Positions 22,038 to 35,049 of a DNA stretch of 64,000 bases are shown here, one piece after another. Positions within the stretch are counted from its first letter, which is position 1; each line of letters begins with the position of its first letter. A model generated the notes under the pieces. The model was not told the origin of the DNA, did not search any database, and saw nothing but the letters and a program-made list of their open reading frames with translations. The stretch is taken from NCBI RefSeq assembly GCF_010015445.1, contig NC_053123.1, positions 4,648,148-4,712,147 on the forward strand, given 5' to 3'. A program made the translations under genes and the position numbers. This DNA is from Perca fluviatilis. Its lineage: Eukaryota > Chordata > Actinopteri > Perciformes > Percidae.

Positions 22038-22990
22038 CTGTCACTCCATATCTGGCGAACTAAACTCGATCTTCATTTATTCTGTCTGGTGAGATGGTTG
22101 TCACTTTAAGCTCAGAATTACAGATTTGCCACCTTTTCCAGCCGCTGCCCGTTTAGTGTCACTCAGATCTCCTGCCTCTTTGAATTTGGAATGATAATCT
22201 TGCTCTCTTTGAAGAATTCAGCCTGCCAGTGTCCCTCTGTTCTCCTAACTCCACGTTTGACTCCTCTTCTCGACACGAGAGAGAATAAAGTCTGACTACT
22301 GAGAAGACCTCTGAAATGAGTTTCATTCTATGCTTTTTCCAGGTGGGATGGAACCAAAGAAGTTGACCTATATCAAATCGAAAACGCGATCCACTCCGAG
22401 CCAACAGAAAGAACAGACGAGACTTCAGCTTGCCAACTGTAAGACAATATGGAGCATTTTTATTTAAGACGCATTTGGGTAAAACATCAGGCAAAGAAAA
22501 ACAAGTTATAATCTGTGCACACTTATGTTTTTTTCATTTTTATTGTCTAACTTTATTATCCAGTGTTACACAGTTCTTGATAGGATTATAAAAATAGACT
22601 ACAGCAATTATTTTCCGGTTATCACCTCTGAAAGTCAAAGTGACCTGTTCCATTAAAACAGGCAATCTTCTGTATAATTAACAGGGACCTCCAGCCTTGT
22701 AAAATACAAAGGAACACTATATTGAAAATTCACATGCCAACTTATAAACTTTCCAAAAGACTTTTGGGAACTAAAAGCAGGGTCACAATTGTGGTGGTTG
22801 TGCCCATTGGTTCGACGGCCCGTTATCCTGAAACTATCCAAACTATCCAAAAACTACGGTATTGTTTAAAAGCTAAAAATTACGGTACCAATACCAGTGC
22901 TCTTAAAGTGACACCGATACCAATAGAGCACTTCATTTGAAACAATCCTTTCGCATTTAATGCATGGAACATTTTGTTGGCATCTCTGCA
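22038..22990. other. No gene recognised
   Basis: Mostly low-copy sequence. 22840-22935 (ACTACGGTATTG, TACGGTACCAATACC) resembles the edge of an old hAT-type repeat. Confidence 0.4.
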
Positions 22991-22994
22991 CGCT

Positions 22995-24310
22995 AAACTT
23001 AGCCTGGTCCTACCAGACTCTGGCACATTTCATTTGTACAGAGAGTCTGGCCACCTTCCATTGACCAGTGTTAACTTCCTTGAAGGCGGGTACTCTGTTG
23101 AAGTTTAAAACTATTGGATCTGCCCAGAGCCACTCTGGATCTGCCAGAACCAATTGCTAACATTTGGTCGTGACATACTGTATGTCATGCGCATGTGCAA
23201 CAAGAGGGGAGACAGACAACAACTATCGGCTTGTATTTAGCATTAGCATCGCTAGCGTTAGCCTTAGCTAACTACTTCACCACTAACGGAGCGAGCTGGA
23301 AAATCTAACTTTTCCCAAACCCTGTGGAGAGGAGGGCCACAACATCATGGCCACCAACACAACTCAGCAAAGACTGTTCTTCCTCGGGCTTTAACTTCTG
23401 GATATTCGGCAGCGTTGCCACAACGGACCGAATGGCTTCGCTCGCATCTTTCTAGCGCACAGCCTCAACGTCATCGTTCTCAGCCACTCCCTCAGTTCGC
23501 TGATTGGACCGCCAAAGATTTGGCCGGAGAAAACCCAAGAATATTTTGGGTATCTATACTTTACTGGAGTAATTATTTTACAGCAGACTTTTTACTTCTC
23601 CTCCTTACATTTTCACGCAATTATCTGTACCTTCTACTCCTTACATTTTAAAAATAGCCTTGTTACTCCTATTTCAGTTCGGCTTGTTTTCATTCCGGCT
23701 TGTCATCGTTAAAAAAAACACCAAAAACCTATCCAGATAAATTGCGCCATCCGGATAGAGTGAATTAGATTGTGGTTTGATGAGAAGTATAAACAAACCC
23801 TATTGGTTTGTACGCGATCCATCGCACCTGCACATGACACAAATCATGTCACACTCCAGCAAGGAAATAACAGACGTATGTAGCCTAGTACGAAGATGTC
23901 CGTGGCAGAGACTCAAGAGAACTCGAGCGAAATGTCCCGACCAAGCCCCAGCGAGGAGGTTGGTAGCCAGGAAGACCAGCCAACCCTTCTACATCCCTGG
24001 CCGTACCTGGAAGAATTTTTCAAAATGGTCGGATGCAGAAACAACTCCTTTCGAATGCGCTGCAAGCTCTGCGCACCCGAGTACCACAAGCTAATTGTTT
24101 CCAAAACTCGCCGTCTAATTTGAAAAAGCATATTGATATTAAAATGTTTTTCCCCCTTACATTACTTTTACTTTTATACTTTAAGTAGTTTTGAAACCAG
24201 TACTTTTACACTTTTAATTGAGTAAAAAGCTTGAGTTGATACTTTTTAAACCCTAGTATCTATACTTCTACCTGAGTAATGAATGTGAATACTTTTGACA
24301 TCTCTGGGTA
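22995..24310 (+). mobile_element. Degraded hAT element region
   Basis: Two parts. 22995-23180 (TAGCCTGGTCCTACCAGACTC and following) is a dispersed fish repeat fragment. 23510-24307 is a hAT remnant: it ends GTGAATACTTTTGACATCTCTG, a known hAT terminus, preceded by TTACTTTTACTTTTATACTT runs that mirror 23550-23650. A BED-finger frame lies in the middle. The left terminus is missing. Confidence 0.55.
23896..24123 (+). pseudogene. BED-type zinc finger N-terminus of hAT transposase
   Basis: 75 residues from ATG 23896. Residues about 33-70 (HPWPYLEEFFKMVGCRNNSF, then RMRCKLCAPEYHK) show the BED-finger pattern of an aromatic start and CxxC. The His end of the finger (AAAAAGCATATT, about 24123-24134) is out of frame because of a small indel near 24105-24118, and the frame stops at 24121-24123. 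The transposase body is absent. Confidence 0.6.
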
Positions 24311-24840
24311 AGGGTCTGGTTAGATTCAGGCACAGGCTTTTGTTTTCGCGATAAAGGGCTGGCAGACTAATGGGCTTTCAGGTCAATTGGACATTTTTCA
24401 GAAATATAATTGCCCACAGCCCATAATGGAATAATGGGCTGTAGATTTGTAAAGCAATTTTTTTTATTATTATTATTATTATTTATTGCACCATGAAGGG
24501 TTGAAAAAGTTGAAAAGTTGTTGAGCAGTTCCACCTTTTTGTTTTATTTTATTTATTTTGAAAATGTTTAAAGACATTTAGAATCTTCTCCCAGTTGCTT
24601 TGTCAGACATATTCAAACTTTCAAAACTGTCACTGTAGCTGGAAGCCATAAAGATGAAGAAACGTGCGACAATTTCACTTCACTTTGTACAGTACATTGC
24701 TACACTTTCCTGTTAAACTCATTTCCATCCCCACTGAGCAGAAAGTAAGCTTAATGGTGGCACCTAAACACTTGACTAACACAAGTTTCCCAAACATAAT
24801 TTGCATCTTACTACAGTACATTAACGATGGCATTTACAAC

Positions 24841-24957
<117 letters not shown>

Positions 24958-25149
24958 GTGTATCGTAAAATATGCCTGTGGGTTAAACACCAGCCACAGG
25001 TTTGAGGCGGCACATGAGGCACCGTCACACACACAACATGCACATTAAGATTCTGTGTTGCCTTTGAGTCTAATGATTTTATTAAGACTATTTCTTTCTC
25101 AGAAAAACACTCATACAAGTGTTTAATACTCTGTACGACGTTCTAGCAC

Positions 25150-25235
25150 ATTCAATTTCAATTCAATTTATTTATAGTATCAAATCATAACATAAGTTAT
25201 CTCGAGACACACCACAGTTACAATATATATATATC
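25150..25235 (-). mobile_element. LINE 3'-tail fragment (same family as 35.2-36.0 kb)
   Basis: TTCAATTTCAATTCAATTTATTTATAGTATC and ATCATAACATAAGTTATCTCGAGACAC are the reverse complement of 35930-35990. Short, 5'-truncated and inserted in the opposite orientation. Confidence 0.75.
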
Positions 25236-25408
25236 TATGTATCAGACCGGGTGTTAGTTTAACTTAAGCAGCTGACTAAGGTGGGAAAGTGATGCAACCT
25301 CACATCAACATGCAGTGCAGCAGGTTTCTTCAAATATCATCTCTGCCCACTGCAATCAGGTCACAAGTTGTCTCTTTCTATTTCCATTTTCCAGCTCTTT
25401 GGATGCTT

Positions 25409-25962
25409 TTATAAAGACCTTAGTGGTCCCCTTATACTGTATCTGAAGTCTCTTTTATAAAGACCTTAGTGGTCCCCTAATACTGTATATGAAGTCTCTT
25501 TTATATAGACCTTAGTGATCCCCTAATACTGTATCTGAAGTATCTTTTATAAAGACCTTAGTGGTCCCCTTATACTGTATCTGAAGTCTCTTTTATAAAG
25601 GCCTTAGTGGTCCCCTAATACTGTATATGAAGTCTCTTTTATATAGACCTTAGTGATCCCCTAATACTGTATCCGAAGTCTCTTTTATATAGACCTTAGT
25701 GGACCCCTAATACTGTATCTGAAGTCTCTTTTATATAGACCTTAGTGGTCCCCTAATACTGTATCTGAAGTCTCTTTTATATAGACCTTAGTGGTCCCCT
25801 AATACTGTATCTGAAGTCTCTTTTATATAGGCCTTAGTGGTCCCCTAATACTGAATATGAAGTCTCTTTTATATAGGCCTTAGTGGTCCCCTAATACTGT
25901 ATCTGAAGTCTCTTTTATATAGGCCTTAGTGGTCCCCTAATACTGTATCTGAAGTCTCTTTC
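25409..25962. repeat. 46-bp minisatellite, about 12 copies
   Basis: The unit reads TTTTATATAGACCTTAGTGG TCCCCTAATACTGTATCTGA AGTCTC (46 bp, shown in blocks) with few changes between copies. Later copies share ATATAG where early ones have ATAAAG. It abuts a TTAA MITE half and may be an internal array of that element. Confidence 0.92.
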
Positions 25963-26364
25963 CCGAAATTCAGCCTTGGTGCAGAATTACAGCCACTAGA
26001 GCCAGTCCAACAATGAGCTTTCCTTAGGATGGGGGGGGGGGCAAGGTGGAGGGCGGGGGTGTGGACTTGACCAACTGCCACTTTGCTCGTTTGAAAGCCA
26101 TGATGTCTCTCTCTCATGGGTGGGCCAAATTCTCTGGGCGGGCAAAGCAGAGAAAGGGGAGGTAACCTTGCTCCTTATGACCTCATAAGGAGAAGATTCC
26201 AGATCGGCCCATCTGAGCTTTCATTTTCTCAAAGGCAGAGCAGGATACCCAGGGCTCGGTTTACACCTATCACCATTTCTAGCCACTGGGGGACCATAGG
26301 CAGGCTGGGGGAACTAATTAATGTTAAAAAAAACTCAAAGTGAAATTTTCATGCCATGGGACCT
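25963..26364. mobile_element. TTAA MITE, right part (family of 7229-8314)
   Basis: 26140-26330 matches 7250-7420 almost base for base, and the end ATGCCATGGGACCT precedes TTAA at 26365-26368. There is no L1 insert here, so this copy shows the uninterrupted sequence. The left TTAA end is not visible; the minisatellite occupies that side. Confidence 0.65.
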
Positions 26365-26368
26365 TTAA

Positions 26369-29300
26369 ACCGCAGTTGCTCGTGCAGTATGACTGAAACT
26401 GATACATGTTTTATTGACTTCCCTCAACACTTTAATAATATTGAAATCACTATAAACTGTGGGTGCTCTGAAGTCAGTGGCAATAGTTTCTGACTTTTCT
26501 TTGATTAATACTGGGTTGTGTATGTGCAGGTTCTAGGCACAGATATTGACGAATTGTATTGCAATATGTTATTCATCCCGAAAACAAATAGATATTGCAT
26601 TTTATCAAAACCAATTTATAACAGTATTTGTTACTTTTCTTATATGGAGGATGTTTTACTTTGGATGTTTGAATGGCACCCTGCTGCAGGACCTCACTCT
26701 GCTCTATATCTTCCATTTCAGAGTTTATGAAGCTGACTGAGTCAACCTCAAGCAAGGAATCAAGCAATCGGTTGGATTTGTCGCACATGGAGGATCCCTA
26801 AATCCCACAGTTTGGACACTGTGTCTCTGTATGAGGATGAAACACTCAGAGCTGTAGCCTAAGCTTGGCATTGTGGGTTTCTACCTGTGCTCAGTGTAGT
26901 GTTGAGATACTGAGTATCCTTTGAGGTGTAGTAATGAAACTACATTCTGGCAGCCATTTTGGAGGTCTGCAGCATATTGGCATCAGCTGTGAGCAGCTGA
27001 TTGAGTTTCTAAATGTACAACTCTGCGGTCTCACAGGAGTAAAACAGATTTTGTTTTTCCTCGGAGAAGTAACAATTTTACAAAAACATGAACGTGACAG
27101 ATTTTTTTATTTGGTAATATATGGTTAGCTACTGTAGCACTTCCATGGCTACCTGTAATCATCACTATGTCAGCTCATGCATTAAAGTTTTAAGCTAATG
27201 TTGGTGGCCAACAGCTGCATTTTGCTACGACATAACCATGCTTATAAGCTCATTTGTATAAACGATATGCTTGGTGTTCACGTGGTTAAGTCGTGAGAGC
27301 ACCGCTGCAAGGCAATGATAACATGGATGCCAAAAGGGTCTAACTAAGGCTAACAATTTAGCAAGCTAGCGAGCTGGTAACTGGCCAATGGGAATATCAA
27401 CTTTTTCCTGAGACCTTTTATAAAATTACGAAAAAATATACGATTAAAATGAAATATATTAACTTCATCTTTAAAATACATTAGCCAAAGAGGGACATAC
27501 CTCCGCCTTTCGCGCTTTTACACTCAGTGGCACCGTGACAAATGCCAGGGAGGGAGGGGGAGAAGATTACTCATGACTGCCGGCCGATTTGAAAGCCTGT
27601 TGAAGATGGAGGATCACGCCTATTATATATAGTATACCTATACTATACCTACTTATATATAAGTTTTAAAGTTGCTTGGCTAACTATAGCATGGTTGTGC
27701 ATAATGCTAGAACGACGTCTAAGGATACTTTTTCTCGGATCAATGATGAAAAAGGATTGTCTACCTTGTAACACAAATGTAATCATATGTGTCGTGATTT
27801 CCCTGGCCGACAACTCATGTCATGTGCAGTTCTAACACAGACTAGCTACAGCTAGAACAGCTGCGTGTAAATGATGGAGATACTTAAGCTTAGCTAATAG
27901 CTAAGCTTAGCTAAAATAGCTAATTTCGGTTTCGTTGACATGATTGTTCATACTGCTCAGAGAAATATATTAAAAACACAAACCTCCATTGCTTCTCTCC
28001 TACGCTGTAAACATTGCCTTACACTATTAATCTCATACAATATACAGAATAATGATAGCACTGATACTTTACTAACATTAGCTTGCATATGTTTGGTAAC
28101 CTGATAGCTGATGTTAGCAATGAAATGGTACCAGTTAGTTACCAGTTACCAGTTACCAGTTAGCAGTTAGCGTACGCCATTACAACCAAAACAATGAGCC
28201 AGAAGAATTATATTCAAGAATATTTTCAAGAATATTAATCAATGCAGGTTTGAACATTTAACTAACTTGTTACAAGCACAACTAATTGACCACCAGACCT
28301 CCATTATGGCACCAGCTGTGGTCACTTTTGGAGATTAATGTTGCAAATTAAAGTTTCCACTTAAATCCTGCTGAACAAAGATTATTTAGCCACATTCATT
28401 TGCATTCTCCGGCCATGTTAATAAATGTTTATGTGAAGATCTAATTCTACTTAAGATGAAATACATATCTGAGCAAAACATATGTCAGTAATTTATTTTC
28501 AGATGGAACCTTATAAACTCAAGATCACAAACTATGACCTCCATCCTGAAGGCATTTTCTGTACAGCACTAACTACTGATTGCCATTCATGGGCTCTATA
28601 CCTGACTGAGTAATGTGATTCTTTAAAGTGTGCACTATCTTGTTGGAAAGTTTTTTTTTATTGTCACAAATGTTAATATCATCTTGCATGCAACCACCCT
28701 CTGGCTTATTCTAACCGCAGACATATTAATCTGATATTCAACATATCAGTTTCATCACAAGAGGTGAAAAATACTGATGTGTGAAACTTGATGTGCACTG
28801 CTCAGTATTTATGATGTACTGTATGTCAGAAAATCTGTCATTGCTTCAGCAAAGGTCTTTTAAAATATCATCCACAGTGAGTGTGAAATGATTTTAGAAA
28901 AGTGTCACATTTTGAAAAAACATAATGAAACTCTTCACATGTGAACTACATTCTGTATTTTTTACATGTTTCCACAGCTATGACATCAAGACAAAGCAGT
29001 GAGTTTTGCATGTAACCTTAGATATAAAGCACCTAGTAGGCACATTGTGGACATAGTTGTGCTAGCTCAGGGAAAATACCATTTATTGTCTCTGATAGAT
29101 GCTGTGGATTTAATAACTAAACCTCAACGTCCCAACCATTTCATTGCAGCCGGTGAACACCAGATTTCACTGTAATGGTTTAAGGATATTACCTGAACTC
29201 AGTGTTTTCCTCTTGTCAGTTTTTGTCTGTACATTTAACTGTATAATATCTCACCAGTTTCTCTCTCTATTTATGTATGCCATGTCCTTTATAGTAATGT

Positions 29301-29433
29301 TTTGGTGTTTTGAATGCATCCCGACATATTTGACAGTTTTTGCTGCTTTGCGCAGCCCCCCCTCCCCCCACACACCTTTGTCAGCTTCCTGCCTTCGTGT
29401 GTAGATATTTGCCAAAATGCGTGTTGCCAGAAC
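26369..29433. other. No gene recognised
   Basis: Low-copy intergenic or intronic sequence. Small local features: an AT-rich palindromic patch at 27620-27665, an AGCTTAGCTAA palindrome at 27886-27925, and a GTTACCA run at 28128-28165. None looks like an exon. Confidence 0.5.
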
Positions 29434-30285
29434 CAGGGTCCGAAATTAACACTAGTCACGTGCCAAATGCGGGAAAAAAATTAGTTTGCCGAGTAAATCT
29501 CAGAGGGCTATCCGCCACATGGTGGGTAAATGTTTGTACTTTCTTCTGTTCCTCTGCTGTCTGTCCGTTGGAGCTTAGAGCGGGGGGCGGGCCGACACAC
29601 GCACACACCAGAACGCCAGCCACCACGTCACTACTTGTAGCTAGCATTTACCTCAGACTGGTGCGTTCTGTTTGAACTGGGAAGTCTTAATTCCCAGTCG
29701 AAAATTTCAACTGGAACACCCCCTGAAGTCGGATTTCCGACTCGGAAAGTCGGAGAACCTTAAACTACCCCGATCAAAGCTGGCCTCAAAATCCAAGATG
29801 GCTTCTCCGTGCATCAACACTAGTGAAGCTGTAGTAATATACAATTTATTAGCACTCCTGTCTTATTGTTGTCAAATTAAACCGGTGGTACACACGGTAC
29901 TGTCCACCATCTTTTATCCGTGGACATGTTGTTAGGAAGTTTGTATGCACAAAATACTGCATAATACGTTGTAATCAACTGGTATTGCTAACAATGGCTA
30001 ACCTGGCTAGAGCAAACCCCACTGTGAAATAACTGTTATTCTGACGTGTTGTACTATAGCTCCAGGTTCCGACTTCCAAAGTAAATGGAACGCACTATTA
30101 ATTAGCCAGGATGTGGCTATTTTTGGCAGGAGTCAGCCAGCCTTCCAAAAGAAAGCACAATGAAAACGGAGGGTTACAAAAAAATGGTAAAAGGAGTGAA
30201 GAAGAAGCTTGGGCGACAGAGTTTTTTAAATCTAACGTTACCCGCCAACTTGGCCGGTGGGTCAGAAGGTTAATTTCGGACACTA
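29434..30285. mobile_element. hAT-like element with nested MITE
   Basis: Ends CAGGGTCCGAAATTAAC (29434-29450) and GTTAATTTCGGACACTA (30269-30285) are inverted. No clear 8-bp duplication remains. 30111-30240 reads as a short Lys-rich open frame with no recognised domain. Confidence 0.6.
29661..30095. mobile_element. Nested MITE (GTGCGTTC ends)
   Basis: GTGCGTTCTGTTTGAACTGG and, inverted, AAGTAAATGGAACGCAC mark the ends. Sub-terminal AAGTCGGA-type motifs occur on both sides (29731-29755, 30066-30080). Inserted within the hAT-like element. Confidence 0.55.
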
Positions 30286-31010
30286 CAAACACTGCTCTGA
30301 GCTAATCACATATACAGGAAATGAATGCAACTAAATCTACATATCATACTTGTCATGGTGACTATAGCCATATTCTTTTGAAACACTAGAGACAGTTTAC
30401 ACTTTCACGTGATGTAGAACTCTGGAGCACTGTAACATTGCACAATATCATAAGTCATCTTACTGTATTTACCTCCTCTTTACTTATTACATCTTTACTC
30501 ACTTGCTACATGTATCTGTTGAAGGTAATATTTGTAAACTTAAAGTGGTGTTCATGCCAATAGCAACACACAGGTTTAATAAATGAAATATGTAGCATGC
30601 ACAGGTGAGGCGAGGTGTTAATGGATCAGGGAACAGATTGGCTATACTGATACGGGTAGATGGAGCATGGCGTCTGTGTTTTTAAAATGGCTCACATAAT
30701 GAAGAGCCTCACGCTCACAAGAGTATTGTATTTTTCTAACATTTACTCTAATGCCCTGTATTTGTACTCCGCACTAATGAGTGTAATTTACCATTTATTG
30801 CACATATTGTTACTCACTATTACAGTATTTCTCCCTCTAAATGTTTGTTTTTTTCAGAACCCAATAATAACAGTGATGTTATCGTGTGACAGTCACCTTA
30901 GCAGTACAAATTGTATATTCTTTGTTTTATGTAAAAAAACAAAGTAAAAATAAACTATTTCAATACTTATACAACATTAAGGATGCCGCCTTGTGGTTTG
31001 TTCTATTTGA
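30286..31010. other. No gene recognised
   Basis: AT-rich sequence without a recognised exon or repeat. One open frame at 30660-30947 is hydrophobic by composition only. Confidence 0.45.
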
Positions 31011-31018
31011 CTGACTTC

Positions 31019-32143
31019 TAGGGCTGTCAATTTAACGTGATTAACGCCTGCACGTTCTGAGATTTGGACCTCGGGCCACTCCTTAGTTTGGGAAGTCAAG
31101 AAGCGATGCAGCAGTAACGCTGTGGATGGCTTAAGGGGGTAAGCGAGCATCCGGAAAGCGTACTACCAATGGGGAGATTTCGAGGCTAACAAGCCATCAC
31201 CTCCCGTTAGCATTCCATTGAATCCCATTCATTTTGCCGTCACTTTGACAGCGAATAACTTTACATCTGAAGCGTTTAAAGACTCTATTTGTCAATTGTT
31301 TATTTCTAAAGAAACACGACAATGTATAAAAGGCTCCATTACCTTGTATCTTACGTTATATGGCTCCGTAGCAGACGTAACGATTGTGTCATAAAAGTGC
31401 GACTTTCTGTTGCACAGTAGAGAAATTACCATATAGTCAGGAGAAGCTTGCAGGCAATTGCGGGGGGGAGGGACGTGGAGGCATACAGTCAAGGGAGAAG
31501 CCCATAGAGAGTCCATGAAAGCATCGGAACTAAATATTTAAGCAACGTTTTGATGGATTGGAAATACTTTGGTATGTGGCTAGATTGGGAATGATTGAGA
31601 TTTCTCTTGGTACAGCTACCAGAAAACTTACAACTTTCAGACAGGTTGCTCACGTCACATCTACGTCTTCAAGCTCTAGTTTGAGGCTGCGCAGCAGCTG
31701 CGCAGTAACGCTCAGCCATCACCGGAAAAGTGCTTCTAATAGACTTCACTGGTCTCCGTCGAAGTCTATGGCGTCAGTGTGTCAATTTATTTCACTGTCT
31801 ATGGAATGGCTAGCATAAACAAAGCTCTTTGAGCAGAAATGGATAAAGAAAATGCTCTTTTAAATGGAAAGTTGAGTTGAGTCAAAGCCCTTCCAGATGG
31901 TTCTCTCTTACGTGTGCTGTGAATTGAGTTACCACCGGAGTACGTCCAGTCTCAAATACTAGGCAAATACTTGGCTAACCCTAACCCTTTTTTCACTTCC
32001 ATGAGGATAAGAGAATTAAAAACTTGAAAAATATCTCTGGTAAAGTCCATTTAGAAAAGATAAAATGTGCAATTAATTAGCGAATAGTTGTGAGTTAACT
32101 TTGACCATCATGCGATGACATATTTTAATCAATGACAGCCCTA
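31019..32143. mobile_element. hAT-type element (1125 bp, non-autonomous)
   Basis: Ends TAGGGCTGTCAA (31019-31030) and TGACAGCCCTA (32133-32143). Flanks CTGACTTC (31011-31018) and CTGAATTC (32144-32151) are an 8-bp duplication with one mismatch. Next to the ends are the GATTAA/ATTAAT motifs of GGGCTGTCAA hAT families. The middle (31060-31910) looks like unrelated inserted sequence. No transposase frame. Confidence 0.75.
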
Positions 32144-32151
32144 CTGAATTC

Positions 32152-32957
32152 ATGTGGCTATAAAAAGCTCCAGATGTGATTTTATGCTAACAGGGGAGAC
32201 CTTGGCTTCAGTTTCCTCCCAGCCCGAGAGTCCACTTTAGACTCCAGCCCATTCTCTGTGCTTGCCAGTATGAAAGATGAAGGCGCCAGAGCAGTGGGTC
32301 CAACTTACTTTTCCAACTTTATGACAAGTGTTGTTTGTTTTAAATTAAATTCACAGTTAACAATTTGCAGAATACCAACCAACATGGGCACTGGACCAGG
32401 GTTTCTAAAACTGGAAGGAAACTCCTGCTGAGCTGCCAACCAGTGTTGTCAGATGAAAACTAAAGTGAAAAAAAACAAATGCAGATGAAAACAATGGCTG
32501 GTTCGCTAGATAGCACCAAGGTTCCAATAATCCTGAAGAAAAAAAAACGATGGAAGAACCAGAACTAATTTGGTGGGAAAGCAGGGAAAGAGGACTTTGT
32601 TTGACTGCTTTAACTTTGATTGGTGTTAATTCTAGCATTTAAAAAGAATATTAACTATCTATAAAATAAAGATTAGTGTCTGCAGGTCTTCGTTTCAGTC
32701 GCCAACACCCTCCATCAATCAGCCAGGGCAAAAAAGTTTGGAAATAATTTCTTATCAACATTTTTCAACATCTTCTCCCATCAACATCTTCTCCCATTTG
32801 CACCATGGTAGCTGAACAGTCAGAGAACAATGTTCAGAGATGTTATTATGTAACAAAAATCAACCTGAACAATGAAAAGAGGATTTTGAAAATGTCCCCC
32901 CACCCCCCATCCCCAGTGGAAATCAGGCCATTGACCTTGATGACAACAGAGACACTT
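32152..32957. other. No gene recognised
   Basis: Ordinary sequence with a small duplicated phrase (CATCTTCTCCCAT at 32768-32780 and 32785-32797). Nothing else seen. Confidence 0.45.
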
Positions 32958-32961
32958 TTAA

Positions 32962-33409
32962 CCCTTGTGTTGTCCTCGGGTCAAATTTTACCCGTTTTCA
33001 ACGTTTTTTTATATCAGAAATATGGGGTTCATTTCAACCAAATTGCCTTGAAATAACGTGGATGCATGCATGTAAGTTGTATGGAACCCATACAACATTC
33101 TTTGCAGGTAATATTAATGATTACTTCCATTGAATTTTGGGTATTTTATTACATTTTATAGCATTTGGAGAAAAAAAATTAAATGGTTTTAAAACAGTAT
33201 CCAGTCTGTGACTCGCTCAACATCCTCTGATCTTAACTATTAATCAAAATAGGTTTAGATTTAAATTAGGTTTATTGAACATGGATTTAAAAAAAAAAGT
33301 GTCAGAAAAGCGAATAAAACGTCGGAAAATGCGGCCCACTAAAGTTTGTTTTCAATATTGACCCAGAAGGACGACAGGTTCATGGTGGACGGGGAGACAA
33401 CAACAAGGG
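32962..33409. mobile_element. piggyBac-like TTAA MITE (448 bp)
   Basis: TTAA at 32958-32961 and 33410-33413. Ends CCCTTGTGTTGTCCTCGGGT and GACAACAACAAGGG are inverted, a TIR form I associate with piggyBac-derived MITEs of fish. No open frame of note. Confidence 0.85.
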
Positions 33410-33413
33410 TTAA

Positions 33414-34860
33414 ATATTGGCCTAACTGCAAGTGAGGTGAGGCAAGCAAACAGCCTCTGTCCAAGTATCAAGGTTCCTGTACCCTTGTGCAGTTTGAGCT
33501 GTCAGAGTATATGCTTTCAGACCTGGAGTCGTACTGTCTTTTACCATAATGAATTCCTTTGGATTTATAGACACTAATTCAATATCAAGGCATGCATTGT
33601 GATCCTTTTCCAAAGACAAAAAAGTCTCATATTTTGCTTATAAATTGAGTTCACTTTGGACATTTTGTTCAAAGAGCTTTACTTCCACTTTTAGGATGCT
33701 GGACACATTGTGTATGCGGTAGGCTTTTCTTCTAATCTGATGGTCAGTCATGCTTGATTAGTGTTGCTCATGTTATGACACTCTTACTCAGAAGCTGACA
33801 TAGAGAGAAAATATAGCTGGTGCACATTTAGCTAAATTCTCCTAAATGCAGTGCTGCTCTCACTGCTGATGCCTGACTAAGAGTGTGTGTCATTCTAATG
33901 CATGAAACAAAAAAAACACTCATATTATAAATTTGAAGCAGTCAGTTGGAACATTTCTCTCCGTAATCTGACAGCTACGATAGCTGCCCATTATGTCTTT
34001 TACTTTCATACCAGCAAGGGTTCACTATAATTGTCTTCCTGGGCATCTCATTTCAGAGTCAAAAGTGCCCTGTTGGATGTTGTAAATCTTCTAATTGCCT
34101 CAAATTGAACGTGAATTACCGTTAGCTAATTTAAAGGATGATCAAAGTAGGGATTCATAACATTAGGTGTGTCTTAATGTGTAATTATCCAAGTTCCAAT
34201 TAAGCTGATTAGAACCGTAAATCACAACCAACTTCTCCACAGCCCCTGATGCAGCACTGCAGGCTGTTCTCACCATTCGCACATGCAGCAACGAAAATTC
34301 ATGCACTGTAATTCATATGTATTCCATGTATTTATTACTATCAGCGCCATATTGACTCCTGCTTTATAAGACTGCTCAGGTCGGCGTAGGGATGAGGTTG
34401 GGGTTGATGTTTGGGTCCTAAAACACGGGGCTTTCAAGCCGCGAAGCAGAGTTCACGTCCCATTCAGGAAACCCCAAACGCCTAACCTTAGCGAATTAAT
34501 GAATGGTATTTTATTTACGTGTCATGCCACTAAGTGGCCCATCCCGCACAGAATTACACCTTTTGTCGGCTAAACCAAAGAATTTCTAATAAGGGAAGAA
34601 GTTCCACTCTTTTGATACTTTCGGCTTCTGAACTGGTTGCAGTTCCACTCTGGTTCCATATAGGGGGCGCTCACAGGTAAGTGCAGAATGAATGGAGGTC
34701 TACGGAGCTATACCCCTCAAAATCCCCTTTACTCAGGATATAGGCAAATTTTTTTGTCTAGTAATTTGAATGTTGCATTCGAAAGAGGAGGCAAAGAAAA
34801 TACACACTGCTGGGTGTTTTTTTAAAGTGGCTTTTCTGTTTTAAAAAAAGCCAAGATTAT
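33414..34860. other. No gene recognised
   Basis: Low-copy sequence. 34640-34720 (GGGGGCGCTCACAGG) hints at an old MITE but no ends are resolved. Confidence 0.45.
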
Positions 34861-35038
34861 TTTTGGGGGACATTTTTCTGTTTTATTTCAGAGTGAGAGA
34901 CAGTGGATAGACAGGAACGGTGGGAGAGAGCTGGGGGATGACGAAGGGCTGCAGGTTGGATTCGACCCCGGGCCGCTGCAAAGGCCTCAGCCTACATGGG
35001 GCGCACGCTCTTACTGGGTGAGCTAGAGGGCGCCCCTT
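34861..35038 (-). mobile_element. tRNA-derived SINE-like repeat
   Basis: On the minus strand the sequence starts GGGCGCCCTCTAGCTCACCC and continues to GGTCGAATCCAACC, giving box A (TAGCTCACC..GTAAGAGCG) and box B (GGTCGAATCC) of a tRNA-type pol III promoter. A GAGAGAC-rich body follows. Two related copies are at 44255 and 46105. Confidence 0.65.
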
Positions 35039-35049
35039 AAAATTGTGTT

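Noticed and set aside
22159..22494. 111-residue minus-strand frame
   Set aside because: No recognisable motif or splice pattern and irregular composition; treated as chance.
34861..35038. A true tRNA gene on the minus strand
   Set aside because: Box A and B are present, but there is no clean cloverleaf or terminator, and related copies at 44.3 and 46.1 kb with the same body show it is a SINE.
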